Assembly (NCBI GenBank): GCA_946807835.1
Contig: OX327691.1
Coordinates: forward strand, 14,187,688 to 14,251,687
Direction of reading: 5' to 3'
DNA length: 64,000 bases
DNA from: Ailanthus altissimus
Lineage: Eukaryota > Streptophyta > Magnoliopsida > Sapindales > Simaroubaceae
Part shown: positions 27,101 through 39,859 of the stretch, piece by piece
Layout: each line of letters opens with the position of its first letter
Numbering within the stretch: position 1 is the first letter of the stretch
Made by a program: the position numbers and the translations under genes
The notes under the pieces: model-generated
The model's database searches: none
What the model saw: the letters and a program-made list of their open reading frames with translations, nothing else
Told to the model about the DNA's origin: nothing

Positions 27101-30100
27101 ATTAAAACCAAAATTTTGAAGATGTTAGATCACAATTTGAAGAAAAACAAAAAGATAAATATCACCAGAAATAGCTCTTAGTAATTCCTTCAAGACAATA
27201 AATAATAATCAAAAGAAAGAAAAGTTTTCAGGGGCCAAAACTAATGTCGAAGATAGTTACAACAGAAAAAGTGTGAGTCAATACTAGATGCCTAAACAGA
27301 TTATGACAAGCAAACACGAAGACCATATTTAAGAAATTGAAAATATCCCATTACGGATGCTACAAAAGAGACAAAACAATTATCCACCAAGTCTTTAGCT
27401 AATATTCATAAGACTAAGAAATCCCAAAAGTAAGGAGTAGCAACACAAACAAGGACAAACTTAAGCTTACACCGCGTTTTCGACTCAATTACATTTCAAA
27501 ATCAAATTTCCAATGATAATAGTCTGAAGAACCATAATAGTACTTAGTTGTTAATATAACATATGTTTCTGTAGCAGTTGGTTCATCAAGTGTGCCTCAC
27601 ACAAGGAGAACATAATCATCAATTGCACAAATGGAATCTGATCAATGGAACGGTCAACAAGCACCTTCAATGTCACAACAATGAGCCACAAGTGTAGATG
27701 GAGGTATGAGAAATTTGGATCAAGGATTAAAAAACCATAAAATCTGATTGTTTAGATCAGATTCAGAAAATTCAGTAAGAAAAACACGAACAGGTGGAAT
27801 TCACGGGCTGAAGGTTTAAAGAACAAAAGGAAAGAAAGCCCAAACTGCAAATCTGAGACTTCAGTTCAGAAAATCTCATAACAATTCCAAAATAAGTCTA
27901 TTGCACATCCTTCTCTGGATAGACTTCTTCATCATGAAGTAATTCTAAATCACTTGGTAGCTACTTGCTTGCAAACTGCCCACAAAGCTGCACGCTATCA
28001 TTAAATCCGCATCAGAGATCACTTCATCATTAAGTATACAAAATAACTAAATCATCTAACCTACTACTTGACTAGTAAGTAAACAGTAAGTCTGAAATAG
28101 GCTGTTGTTCGTCAAATGCTGCTGTTAAATCAAAAGAAAAGAGAAAAGCCTTTAAAGCTAATTGGATCAAAGGGCAGGTCCTGAGACAGCAAAGTAAGCT
28201 GCTTGCTGTGGTTTGACTCTTTTGTAGCTGGCTTGCCTTACTGAACACAGACAAGTTCCTATCATATGATTATTATGATGGTTGCAATTCAATTTATCAG
28301 TTCTCCCAAAAGAAATCTTTTTGCTTCCTTCCAATGTCCTATAGTCTGCTACCAGCCTAGTCACCCATGTAATGCAAATGCCAGTTTCTGAGTTCATGAA
28401 CGTGCTCTTTGTTATCTTTATCCACAAATTTCAGCTCTCATCACGGACAACCAAACACATGCTGTCCATGCAGTCTCTTCGTAGATCATAGCTTTCTTCA
28501 ACACACAGATCTTCAGACCCGCAGCATACCATCTAAATCACAGGAAATCACCTACTTTTCTTAGATACTTAAGTTGTATTGCTTTTATTAATGTGGTTAC
28601 CAGCTCTTATCCTCAAATTCCACTTGGAGCCTTCTTTTCACTACAGGAACAGTGATTCTCGCACATTTTGCCTCCCCCTTGGATCAATTGATTTAACTAA
28701 TGCAAAAGCGGAGAGAGGAGAGAAAGAAGAGTGCCTGTGTGTCTAAAGTTGAGACATCTCATTTATGCCACATTACTAATAATAATAAATCATTAGAATT
28801 TCAAAGTTGAAAAACAAAGGCCATGTAGTTAGAGACATGTTTATAAAATATTCACCTAGCTAATGAGAAAATAATTTATCCAACCCCACTTATCAACTTG
28901 TTTAGTGAAAAGAGTAAAGATATGAACAGTTTTTCTTTTTTTTGGATAAAAAAGTAAAGAGTATTATGCAAGTGTGGCATTAAATGGCATGTTTGAAATG
29001 ATGAACAACAAAAAAAGCTGTACCATCTGCAGTTTTCATCAATTGCATTTGCAAGTGAAACTGGTATCTGCCGCCATTTGTAACAGTCATCACACCGTAC
29101 CCATGCACTTTCCAGAGGAAAATGATGCTCAGGTTCACCACTGGATATATTGTCCATATTAGCTACATCAACGGACGCACTATTGTTGCCAGAATCAGTT
29201 TTCGCAATATTATCTGCAATGTGGCTTCCTACAGCATTAGTTTGCGTGAATCAAAAAAAGAAAAAAAAAACTTGAACTTTTCAATCCATTATAACAGAAG
29301 GACTATGAACAACACAATGTAAGATTAAAAACTAAAAAAGATAAGCATATGGCTGTCCAGATAAAGAAAGAAGATTCAGCACCATTTAACAATTTTTTTC
29401 TAATATGAGACTTGCAACTTAAACATTCCAATACCTATGTGTGGTTGATCTTCGGTTTTTTCCTCAACCTGCTCACATGCATCTTTCTCCCTTCTTTTGA
29501 AAGCTGAAATGCCGTTCTCCTTGACTTTGTCCTTACTGACTGCCATTTGTTGGTTTTCCCCCTTTGTAGAAGCATTTTTTCTCCTGGTCCTAGATGAGTT
29601 AGAGACTTTGGACCTTCCCTTTTTTGTTCCATTAGATTTTGAATTTTTGCAAAGTGAATATCCCTTAGATTCAATTGAAGGAATCGTAACCTCTCCATTG
29701 ATTCCAGGTTCGGTCTCTCCAGATGAAGGCAAGAGTTCAATACAGAATTCCTTGCTGCTTGATGAATTACTTGAAGCATTTGTGCCAGGAAATGCCGAGA
29801 GAGGCTCACCAGATTGAATAACATCACCTGTTTTCTGTCTGCCTCCACGTTTCTTTGGGGGCTTAGCTTTGTTTATGCTTGCTGCAACAGGTGAACTATC
29901 TTCCAGAATAGACTTACCTGCAAGGATGAGGTTAGTTTTCTTCTTCCCTCTCTTGCTGCTGTTAACACATTCAGGAGCAGCAAAGGATTCAGAAGAAGTC
30001 AAAATATTTTTCGGCAAGCCTTCTTGACTTCTAGGCCCAAGTTCAGCATCAGGAGCTAAATTGATAACTTCTGAATCTGGTGAAGTTCCAGGATCCACAT

Positions 30101-33100
30101 AATTGTTCTCAGTCACTTCTCCTAATACTTCAATCCCTTTCGGAGCAAGAATTCCAAGATTATCATCTGCAGCATCTCCAGCTGACTTGTCCGAAATCAA
30201 AGTGACCTCAAAGTCCTTATTTGCAAAGTGAGCATCCAAAATAGATTCATCCGCTCCTATCTCCTCTAGGTCCCTGTCAAAACACTGAAACTGTCTTTCA
30301 GTCCCCTCTTCCCCCAATTCCTCTTCAATACCATGGGCTAATTTTGGAAGTTCAGAATTGTTTGTGGGGAATAATTCAGTTATGTCATTAACAACAACAG
30401 CATCAGATTTGGTGGTGTCAACCACCTCTGGAACAACAACATTCAGACTACTTTGACAAATTTCCTTCCCCACTTTAACCTTCAAACGAAGGCATCGAAT
30501 TGAAGCATTGCATTTTTTACCAGACCTCGATAAACTTCCACCAGCCCAACTCTTATTCTGCTTTTGACCTCCTTTGCCACCTCTTGCTTTCTGCGATCCT
30601 TCATTCTGAGCTAAACTGAAACTACTCACATCACTCTTACCAAAAATATGAGTAATGCTACCCAATAACCCCCAGATAGAAGAACGAGCTGGTTTGGAGA
30701 AACAGCTCCTCTTCCTTCTCGCAACATTAAAGATGATATCAATACTTCCCTGAGAGCGCTGAACTTTGGTTGTCCTCCTGCAATTTCTTGCAGCCCTTTT
30801 TGTTTGAGTCTTCCGGCTCGATATACTTATTCGGCTGCTCCTTCTAGAAGATGATTTTACAATGTTAGGATAGTTGGTTTCAGAACAGCAATTGACTCCA
30901 TCATGGTCTTTTCCTTCATGATCCTTTTGCCCAAAACTGTCAGCTGCACTGCTTAAAGTGATAGAAACCAAACCAGTTTTTTGAGAAAGCTCCATTACAT
31001 CATAGCTCTTACAAGAGCTATTCTCACCGACAGCAAGGGGTTGACATGACTGCAAAGAAGCCGATTTCTCAACAAAACAGTTGGAAGCCACTCTTGGGGA
31101 CTGCTCCTTCAAAATTTCTCCTATAGGTGAGACCCGACTGCAAATTTCATTCTTTACATCAGTTGTAAAAAATATTTTCTCTTCCACAGCCTCAGTAACA
31201 CTCCCTGCGAAGTGACTATCAACAGTCCTATTACTACCTGGCTCAATCTGCTGGGAAAAATTACTCACCGAATCAGCTATATCTACACTTTCCAAGGAGC
31301 TCTGACAACTCTGCCCAGGCAATGCTAGGATACGTGTCTCACTGTTGGCTTTCATTTCCGTTGCTTCCATAGTAGTTACTACAGGTAGATGACTTTCATG
31401 ATCCATCTGATCATTATGTTCTTCACAACTACTCATTGAATCACCCTTGGAAGAAAATTGGAAAAACATATCACCACCCTGTGAAGATGATATACAGTTG
31501 CACATATTAGCTTCCATACCCACTGAAGTAACGGTTTTTCCTTCCACATCAGTACAGCTGATGCTCTCAGAGCCATCCTGCTCATATTTTTTAGTAGAAC
31601 TACTAGACAAGCCTGTTGAGGCTACTAACATAGGCAATTCAATGTGCTGTGGAGTTGATCTTGGGTGGCAAAGATCATTCTCTACCCCACCTACAAATTC
31701 CTTTTTCTCTTCTATAATTATTTCCTTAGTCAGAGGGGCTGATTCTGAGGGAATTTCAGTGTCCTGTACAGACAACATATGCCCACTAATATCTTTCTGT
31801 ATTCCAGCTAAAGCACAGTTTTTCCTTTCTATAGTTTCTCCCAAAGATGGAAAGCTGATGCCCTCATCACACTTCTGCTCATCCTGTTGAGTGATATTTC
31901 TCTGTGAACAAGTCATTACACAGCCTTGTGAAGGCAAAATTTGGCCACAAGTAACCATTTTCTCCTCTACAACCTCCATAACACCTTCCAAAGAGGAAGA
32001 ACCAACGCTCTTATCATTCTTTTGATCAACATGTTGAACACAATTTCTAGGTGAACCAGACAGAGATTTGAATTCTAAAGACATTTCCAAAGAACTTGAA
32101 GGCTCACTTGCAACTTTCTCTATCCCAGCTAAAGCATCAGTTTTCCCTTCCATGCCTTCCATATCTGCTTTGGATGAGGGACAGCAAACACTGCCATCAT
32201 ACTCCTGATCATCCTCTTGAACAAAATTTCTAGGTGAACCAGTCAGGGACAATAATTCTGAATGCATTCCACAACTTTGTGAGGGCAAATTTTGGTCACA
32301 TGTAACTTTCTCTATTCCATTTATGACATTAACTTTCTCTTCCATGCCCTCCATAACCCCTTGCATCGAGTGACTACTGACATTCCTATCATCTTCCTTA
32401 TCATCCTGTTGAACACAATTTCTTGGTGACTGAATCAATGGTTTTATTTTTGCGGCAATTTCAAAGCTTTGAAAAGGCATTGTTTGGTCACAAGGGCCTT
32501 TCTCCAACTCAGCTGAAGCATCACTTTCCTTTACCAAAATGCCTTCCTCTCCAGAGAGACAACTAACAATATTATTATTCTTCTGTACATGCCGTTGAAC
32601 ACAATTTATTGATGAACCGGTCATAGGCAGTGACTCCATGGGCATTCCACAAGACTCAGATGACAATGTTTGGTCGCTATTACCCACCTTTACCTGGGCT
32701 AAAACATCAGTTTCCTCTTCCATCACCTCTACAGTACTCTCCACAGAGGAAATATTGACTTCCAAACCATTCTTCTGGTCATCCTGTTGATCATGATTTC
32801 TCGCTGAACTATTCCCAGGCCTTTTTCCCGAGGGAAATTTACAATGCTCCAATGATTTCTCCTCACCTTGAAACATTCTCTTCTCCAAGCACAACCCATT
32901 GGTTTCTGCAGAACAAGCATCTGCTTCACTCTGAATCTCATTCAAAAAAACCTCTTGATCATCATCCACCAATTTCTCCAACATAGAACCAACCATATTC
33001 TCACACTCACTAACCAACCCATCACTGTCACCAACAATCATCTCTGTAAGATTATCCGAACTCACACAAATATTGCTCCTCTCCTGAGATAAACCGGGCC

Positions 33101-33488
33101 ACCTATCTGGCGAATTACAAACACCAATTTCCCTCTGACTCTCATTAAAACAAACCCTACTAACTCCACATGCATCATCCAACACTTTCTCCAAACCCAC
33201 AGCCACCACATTTCGGCACTCACCAACCAACCCATTTTTATCACCAATGCCGGTATCTCCAACACCCACAGTGCTCAGACAACAAGTGTTATCACCACTA
33301 CACAATCCCAAACACCCATCCAAACCCTTAAAGGCATTCACATTATTACCATTCATATCAAAACTTGTCCGCATGCCCAACTCATGCCCAGAAACCTGCT
33401 TTCCACTAAATTCCACGCACGAATGCTGCTCGACAACAGAGTCACATGAGGGTTCGTCAACTGATGTCAAATTCTCACACGAACCCAT
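15143..33488 (-). CDS. ASHH2: Histone H3K36 methyltransferase ASHH2/SDG8 (17 coding exons)
   Basis: Exons in transcription order: 33488-29435, 29228-29024, 27086-26920, 26794-26715, 25472-25341, 25239-25123, 24274-24182, 23243-23166, 22380-22324, 21041-20252, 20164-20109, 19719-19640, 19540-19458, 19334-19255, 18755-18676, 16577-16532, 16336-15143. All junctions are GT...AG and keep phase; total 7392 nt, 2463 aa. The first exon encodes a 1351-residue low-complexity N-terminus with basic, possibly nuclear-localising patches. Next come a CW zinc finger (about 1392-1445, [14 protein letters not shown], split by an intron), AWS (1503-1550, [17 protein letters not shown]), SET (to about 1672, with NHSCDPNC and EELTFDYNY) and post-SET ([11 protein letters not shown]). 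A helical LEDGF/TFIIS-N-like segment follows (about 1998-2040, [15 protein letters not shown]). The family writes H3K36me2/3 during transcription elongation; the CW domain reads H3K4 methylation. The first in-frame ATG is at 33488, in a good context (gagATGg). I consider it functional. Confidence 0.96.
16932..17712. mobile_element. hAT-like non-autonomous element in ASHH2 intron 15
   Basis: Ends read TAGGGATAGCAAAA and, as reverse complement of the right end, TAGGGATCGTAACA, giving imperfect terminal inverted repeats of the TAGGG/CARNG kind typical of plant hAT elements. The subterminal regions are rich in GGGG on the left and CCCC on the right, and the interior is AT-rich without ORFs. It sits in a T-tract, so the 8-bp target duplication cannot be fixed (attttttt against attttttc-like flanks). 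It lies inside the 2.1-kb intron 15 and does not touch splice sites. Confidence 0.6.
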
Positions 33489-33489
33489 C

Positions 33490-33924
33490 TCAGCTTTTGC
33501 AATTTGTAACAAACTAACCAACACCTATTATTCAGAACCTAATTAAAATTTTCAAAATCAAACCAAAATGAAAACAATTATCCCAAACCCAACACAATGC
33601 AAGCCCTACTCACGGTCAATCAAAACCCTAGCCAGTCTGTTCCATTCAGCATCTTCAATAAAACAAAAGCAGAACCATAAAAGCGGTCCCTGCTTTAGAA
33701 ACTGTCAAACACGCAGCGACAAAACAAAAAACCCTAATACCCCATTTATCTGCAAAAAGCAAAAGCCCCCGAATCTCATAAAAATTTACAAGCCAATGCA
33801 GATATGCCAAAACACGTAAACAAAAACACAAAAAAAAAACATATAAGTAGCAAAAGTTCTAAAAATCATAATAAAATTTAGAAGAAAAAAAAAACGAATT
33901 ATAAGATAAACGAAAGGAAATACC
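33490..33924 (-). other. Predicted 5'UTR intron of ASHH2
   Basis: On the minus strand a leader exon would end at 33924 (CTGAACGG|GTATTTCC). An acceptor just upstream of the ATG (such as GGTTAG near 33513) would remove about 400 bases of AT-rich, non-coding sequence. The donor is good; the exact acceptor is not determined. Confidence 0.45.
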
Positions 33925-34018
33925 CGTTCAGAGAAAAGGTGTCCGGCGGTTGACGAACGAAGGCAGTTTTATTTTTTTACATATATTAAATTTTTATTTC
34001 TCGGAATAGTGCTTTGTG

Positions 34019-34045
34019 TTTATATTTATATATATATATTTAATT
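34019..34045 (-). promoter_or_regulatory. TATA-rich core promoter region of ASHH2
   Basis: A TATA-rich run (minus strand AATATATATATATAAATATA) lies about 100 bases upstream of the predicted leader exon end. A CT-repeat (GA on plus) at about 34168-34186 lies further upstream, as in many plant promoters. Position makes this the likely core promoter; the start site is not visible. Confidence 0.4.
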
Positions 34046-34249
34046 ACGTTCCAGACAATCTCTTTTTTAAATGTGTAAAGAAGAAAAAAAAAACAAAAAT
34101 GGGAAAGAGAAGGAGAATTGCTTAGTAATGTTGTCAATAAAAAGGGAGGAGGCTTCGACCGAGCGAGGGCGAGAGAGAGAGAGAGGGAGATGGGTTTTAT
34201 CAATCTGATGCTGATTATTAGGTAGGACGGATTCTTGGTTGACCCTTGC

Positions 34250-34263
34250 TTGACACGTGTCAA
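34250..34263. promoter_or_regulatory. 14-bp palindrome: G-box flanked by inverted W-boxes
   Basis: The sequence TTGACACGTGTCAA is a perfect palindrome. Its centre, CACGTG, is the G-box bound by bHLH and bZIP factors, and each arm is TTGAC, the core bound by WRKY factors. It sits upstream of the ASHH2 leader in promoter position. The motif is seen directly; any factor binding is inference. Confidence 0.55.
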
Positions 34264-35517
34264 AGCTAGGGTACTTTAGTAATTGACAAAACAATAACAA
34301 TGGGGCTGAGAGTGCCGGGTTGGTGTAGGATAATTTTAGGATATTATAATAAATATCACTGTTTTTTCTGCGTTATTTTTTTATAAAATATTTTTATTAA
34401 ATATTACTAAAATTAAATCTTATCTCAATATCTCGATGATGTTTATGATAATCCATATCCTTTATCAAGTTACATTTTAATTTTTAAGGATGAGGTGATA
34501 TTATTGCTTATACTAAATTTATATTTAATGGAATTAATAAATTTATATTGATTAAAATTGGGATTTTTTTAAATAATTAGAAAAAAATTTATGACAAGGA
34601 ATTGCATGGTTAATCATATTTTTCAATATAAACATTTTATGTCAAAACTGTTTTTTTTCAAATTCCAAAAAATATATATTTTTTGGCATTGTTCAATTTA
34701 AATTTGAATATTGAGCAATTGGAAATATTTTTTAGAGTTAAAAGAATATTTTTAAAAAAAAAATACAAAAATGTTTGATATTGTACTTCTTTTCAATAAG
34801 AAAGTGCTTTACACTTTCATAAATTTGTTATTTGAAGACATTCTTCACAATGAGTGTTCTCAACTTTACTTACTATGGTAAGTTCTTAAATATATGTCTA
34901 AACCTAATAAACTAAATATATTTGTAAACAAAAAGTCACTTTTAAATAGTATATATTTTAAAAGAAAAATAATATAATTTCCAAAGCAATAATATTCTAA
35001 TTTTTTCGTGTTAAATGATGTGTCAAATATTTAATTTTTAAAATGATCTATTATGCATTATAAAATTTTATCACTTAATAATTATTTAAAATATCTTTTA
35101 TATTTAAAAAATTGAAATAATATTTAAAAAATATAATATTATTTTATTTTTGAAAGACTTATAAATAATATTAAAAAAAATTATTCCAACTTATGTAGAT
35201 TAAGTTCAGTTAAAATTTAGTTTGAACATTTATATTTTTAAAGTAGGCATGGAGTTAATTACTCTCAAGAAATCATTTTTTAGGTAAGATATTATCATTG
35301 GACATGTTTGCCGTGGGTCTTCTCACCTAAAACTATATGAAAAAACAGATTGATGATGTTTAACAAAATCAAATAATTTTTATATATATAAGCAATCATT
35401 AGGTTAGACATATTAATTTATTCTAAGTTTTGTGTTGACATAATCAATAGAATAGATAGTGGATGACGAGTTTTCGTTATTTATATATATATACAACTTA
35501 ATTAGGGTCAAAATATT

Positions 35518-37070
35518 GAGAGATTAGTAGGTAGAACTTAGAGTGAAATGGTGACTCAAATCATTAATCATAATTATACTTGAAACATAATTTGGTGGGC
35601 TCGTCTTTTTTTCATTGGTTAAGTTCCTACTACGACAAACAAGTCTGCTACATTTTTTCTCTTTCTCTCGTTGAAAACACTCTCTTTTATCTCTATACAA
35701 AACCTATTTGTCATTACCAAGTTCAACTCATCTCCCCCCTCCCCCTTTTCTTTTTGCCTTAATTTTTCTTTTTTGTTATGCTCTTTTTTACTTTTATGTT
35801 TTTTTTTTGTCTTTTTAGCTTCCTGTCAAGTAACAGATAGTCGAGTATACCACATGGGAGCTGGCAAAATTAGCAACAGCCCATTTGTAAGTGCACCTCC
35901 CTGATAAGGTTAGGAGTTCGATTCCCTCTTCCTCCATAAATGTATAAAATATTTAAATAAATAAATAGTTAAGCATATTATTGTCCAATGCCAATTTGAT
36001 GTAAGGCTCCGATGAGTCTTTGTACTAGTCGGGCACCATCACTAGTGTTCTCTTTTAACCAATTTTTGAAATCCATCGCTGTTACTAATCATTACAAGGT
36101 AACACAACTACTGCTTTCCGAGCAAACATTACTTATCAATGGCTGCTCAACCCTAAATTTAATAAGGAAGCAATCTTCGATGATACTTAAGCCTTATGTG
36201 GGCACTTGAACTTGATTTTTTTTTTTTTTAGTATTAGGGTGAGAATTTGAAAATATTTATTATTGTAATATGTGGATAATTTTTATAATTTTAATGGTGG
36301 TGTACTTTGTATTATCCCTCTTACGCGAGAATTATTTGTATTTCTTTTATGTAAAAGTAGTTTTGTTCATTCTATATGAAGGTATAATTCTCTGTTCTTA
36401 ATATAGTAAGTAATCTCTAATTATAAGGATAATCTCTTGATATGGGTTTAATTTGCATCTATTTTTTATAAAATAATATTTAAATTTAGGCGAACGTTAG
36501 TAAGTTAATATATTATGTCGTGATAATCATCTGAGTATATATTAATAGGTCATAAGATATAATATTTTTATTTTAATCAATAATATAATATTTGTTTTAA
36601 AAAAAATCATACTATGACGGATTCAGGAAAGAATAATATATATTTTAAAAGATATTACTTTTGAAATTAGATATTTATTAAAAATGTCTTTTAAATCCAG
36701 TTCAATTGCAGTGCAATTAAAAAATCCAAAGTCAAGTAGGTTAAATCTATTATAAATTGTAAGAACATTAAATCTCACTTGCCAACCAAAAAATTGAGCC
36801 ATCTCTTTCAAAGAGGAAGTGAGAACCACTTGAATTTCTATAAAAAATAATGTTAATCATAAGACAGTAATTCCTTGTTTTTTATTTGACATAAGATAGT
36901 ATTTAGTAATTAATTACCGTATATTGTGGTAAAATATCAAGAAAAATATAATTATATGCTAAAAGAAAATAATAAGATAAATAATAAATTAAAGTTAAAA
37001 AATAATGCATGAAAAAACAAGTATTGAAGTTTTAAATCTAGAATAAGCAACAAACTAAAGGAAAAAAAAA
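35518..37070 (+). repeat. Segmental duplication, copy A
   Basis: Blocks match copy B in order and orientation. Examples: cttagagtgaaatg / gactcaaatcatt near 35535-35570; a block containing aaaaattgagccatctc near 36789-36805; and gcatgaaaaaacaagtattg near 37007. About 950 bases at 35660-36610 have no counterpart in copy B, so one side gained or lost sequence. No coding content. Confidence 0.7.
35852..35950 (+). mobile_element. Possible tRNA-derived SINE relic
   Basis: Contains GAGTTCGATTCCC (near 35907), close to the RNA polymerase III B box, preceded by gtgcacctccctgataagg, a phrase common in plant tRNA-derived SINE heads. No A box or tail could be delimited, so this is tentative. Confidence 0.3.
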
Positions 37071-38334
37071 ATTATTGTGATTAGATTGATGTCATTTAAA
37101 AACTGTTTTTACAAAGTATTTTTCTAACAAATTTATATAGTATATAGAAAAATATAGTAATAAGATAGAAGGTTTTTGAGTTCATTACCTAAACAATTTA
37201 CAGAGTTTGTGTATGGTTAACTTTTGAGAGGATTCAATTTAGATTTTAAATTTGACATATCAAATAATTTGATCCGTCAACTCATAGATTTCACAAATAT
37301 ATTGTGTAAGTTATAAAAAGGTGAAAATATATTAATCTTTTAATCATATTCAAATTTTAATTAATTAAATTTTTATTATACATAAAGAAATATTCGTGGA
37401 GAAATTCTATTTAAACTATTATGTTTTGATAAATGACTTTGAAACATATTAAAATTTTTAATAAACCCAAATTTAATAAAAAATTATATTTTAAGTGTGA
37501 TTTAAATTTATGCATTCACATTTTGATAAAAATTAAAATTTATGTATTATAAATAAGTATGCAACATTACTCACAATTTATTCAATCAATTTTATTTTTA
37601 TTAACTTCATTCTATTCCATTGATTCATTCATTCAATATACAATTCAATATTTAATAATTCAATTTATATAATTTTAAATATTCATTCAGCATTGAAAGT
37701 ATTTTTTTTGTCTTTAAAGCACTTCATACTCAGTGAACTTTTTTTTAAAAATATTTATTTAAATATCAAAGTATTCTTTTTTGTAAAAAAACAACACTCT
37801 TACAATATTTAATAGTTTTAAAAAGTAAATAATTTTTTTAAATAATTAAATAATTTAGTGAAATTCTAACTTCAAAAACTTTCAAAATATATATGGACAG
37901 CGAACACACATTCATAATATATTAGAATTGAGATTGTAGATATATAAAAAAATTACTGACTGGCCATTATTAGGAATCAAAGCTCCAATTCTTAACAAAA
38001 AGGTGCAAATTTTATTATCTCAGAATGAAATTTGTGATACAATACATTATAATAATTAAAAGATAGCCACAATGTAACACTTACGCAAATTACATTTGTA
38101 CAACTTTTTTCTTTGGTGGACGTGCTGTTCGAATTAATATATATATTAATGTATGGCGTTTTAAAATTTTATTTTAAATTGTATTTTAAAAATTATATAT
38201 TAAATAAATATTAAGTGTATTAAATAATTTTAAAATTTAAATTATTTTATTATTTAATATTTATTTGACACATCACTTTTGAAATATAAATTGAGATAAA
38301 ATTTTGAGATGCTTAGCATTATTTAATATATATA

Positions 38335-39850
38335 AATAAAATAACATTTTAATCTCTTATTTTTAGGGTATATATCAATATAGTCTCTCGCACTTTAATA
38401 ATTATTACGTTAATCACTACCGTCAAAAATTTATTGTTAAATAGGTTATCTTTAAAGATAAAATAGTACTTTTGCCATTTTAAAAATAAAATTATCAAAT
38501 GTCAGTTTTAAAAATAAAGAATGACACGTGTCATTATATGATACATTAATATTGACACGTATCATCATGTAATTGGTTAATATTTGTAATAAATATTTGT
38601 TTAGAAGAATAAATATTTTTAAAGTAAATTAATAAATATATATTTAATAAATAAATGAGATGTGTTATAATATTTTAGTTACAAATGATACGTGTCATAA
38701 TGTAATTGATTTATATATTTAATAATATATATTTTTAAGGAATAAATATTTTTAAAAATAAATTAATAAATATATAACTAATAAATAAAGGACATGTGTT
38801 ATACTATTATTAGTTACAAATAATACATGTCATTATGTAATTGGTTTATATATTTAATAAATATTTTTTTAAAGAATAAATATTTTAAAATTAAATCAAT
38901 AAATATATATTTAATAAATAAATGACACATGTTATAGTATAATTAGTTACAAATGACATGTATCATCATGTGATTAGTTTATATATTTAATAAATATATT
39001 TTTTAAAGAATAATATTTTAAAATTAAATTGATAAATTTATTTAATAAATGAATGACACGTATCATAATATGATTAATTATTAATGATACATACCATTAT
39101 ATAATTGGTTTAAATTTATAATAAATATTTTAAAAAATAAAATAAATAATAAACTAAAAAATTAAAAAAAATTTCCATTGTCGTCGAATAAGGGCGATCG
39201 ACCAGCTGCTATTTTTCGGGGATATTTTAACGGTAAAATTTGTCTAATTTTACATTATTATTCTTTTTTTTTATATACAAAATGGTGGGGTCTTTTAAAA
39301 AAAAATTACAAAAAGGGCCAAAAATGGTAGGGGAGGGGCGGCGGCCACCACTGCTCGCCGTCAAATGGGAGGCGATGACTTGCACCACTTCCACTTATGA
39401 ATAGATCGACAATCAATGTTTCCATAGGTAGGTGGGGGGAGTTTGATGGCGAGTGGCGGTGGCCGTCGCCCCTCTCCCACAATTTTTTGCACTTTTTTAC
39501 AAAAGACCCCACCATTATGTAGATAAAAAAAAATAAAGTTTAATGATATAAAATTAGATAAATTTTATTTTTAAAATGTTGCTGAAAAATGACTGCCGGG
39601 CGATCGCATTTTTTCGGTGATGGTGATAATTTTTTAAAATTTTTAATTTAATTTAATTTTTAAATTTTTTAATAAAAATATAAACTAATTAAGTGATGAC
39701 ATGTGTCAGATAATTAATATACAATTGACTAAGGGCATTATGATAAAAATAACAAAAAAAATAAATATTTATTGAAGTATAAGGGATTATATTGATATAT
39801 ATCCCTAAAATAAGAGAATAAAATATTATTTTATATATATATCAAATAAT
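38335..39850. mobile_element. Large asymmetric foldback element
   Basis: A long inverted repeat. The left end (tctcttatttttagggtata...tatcaatatagtc) is matched by the reverse complement of the right end (tctcttattttagggatata...tatcaatataatc). The inner arms match as well, including gcgatcg and a GC-rich tip near 39340-39365 and 39432-39480 (gggcggcggccaccactg against its complement), with a loop of about 65 bases. The left arm is about 600 bases longer because it holds a tandem array. There is no ORF, so it would depend on another element for movement. Target duplication not determined. Confidence 0.75.
38551..39130 (+). repeat. Tandem array of about 135-bp units (5 copies) in the foldback arm
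   Basis: Units begin with variants of tgacacgtatcatcatgtaattgg at about 38552, 38679, 38819, 38956 and 39087, spacing 127-140 bases. Each includes atttaataaatat and a tttaaagaataaat-like word. The right arm of the foldback has only one counterpart, near 39690-39730. Confidence 0.8.
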
Positions 39851-39859
39851 ATTAAAAAA

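Larger units (their letters stand above)
34330..38330. other. AT-rich intergenic region with one copy of a segmental duplication
   Basis: No gene is seen. Parts at about 35518-35660 and 36610-37070 are diverged copies of sequence at 41700-42060 and 42080-42560. A possible tRNA-derived SINE relic is at 35852-35950. The remainder is AT-rich without ORFs of interest. Confidence 0.6.

Noticed and set aside
29497..29817. Plus-strand ORF of 106 codons opposite ASHH2 exon 1, and other antisense ORFs at 31447-31890 and 32868-33092.
   Set aside because: They are mirror frames of a long biased coding exon and show no domain of their own.
33489..33524. Extension of the ASHH2 reading frame 12 codons upstream of the ATG.
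   Set aside because: The extension begins at GTG, not ATG; the first in-frame ATG is at 33488 in a good context.
38551..39130. Regularly spaced repeats that could suggest a CRISPR-like array.
   Set aside because: Units are diverged 127-140-bp tandem copies without unique spacers, inside a plant foldback element.
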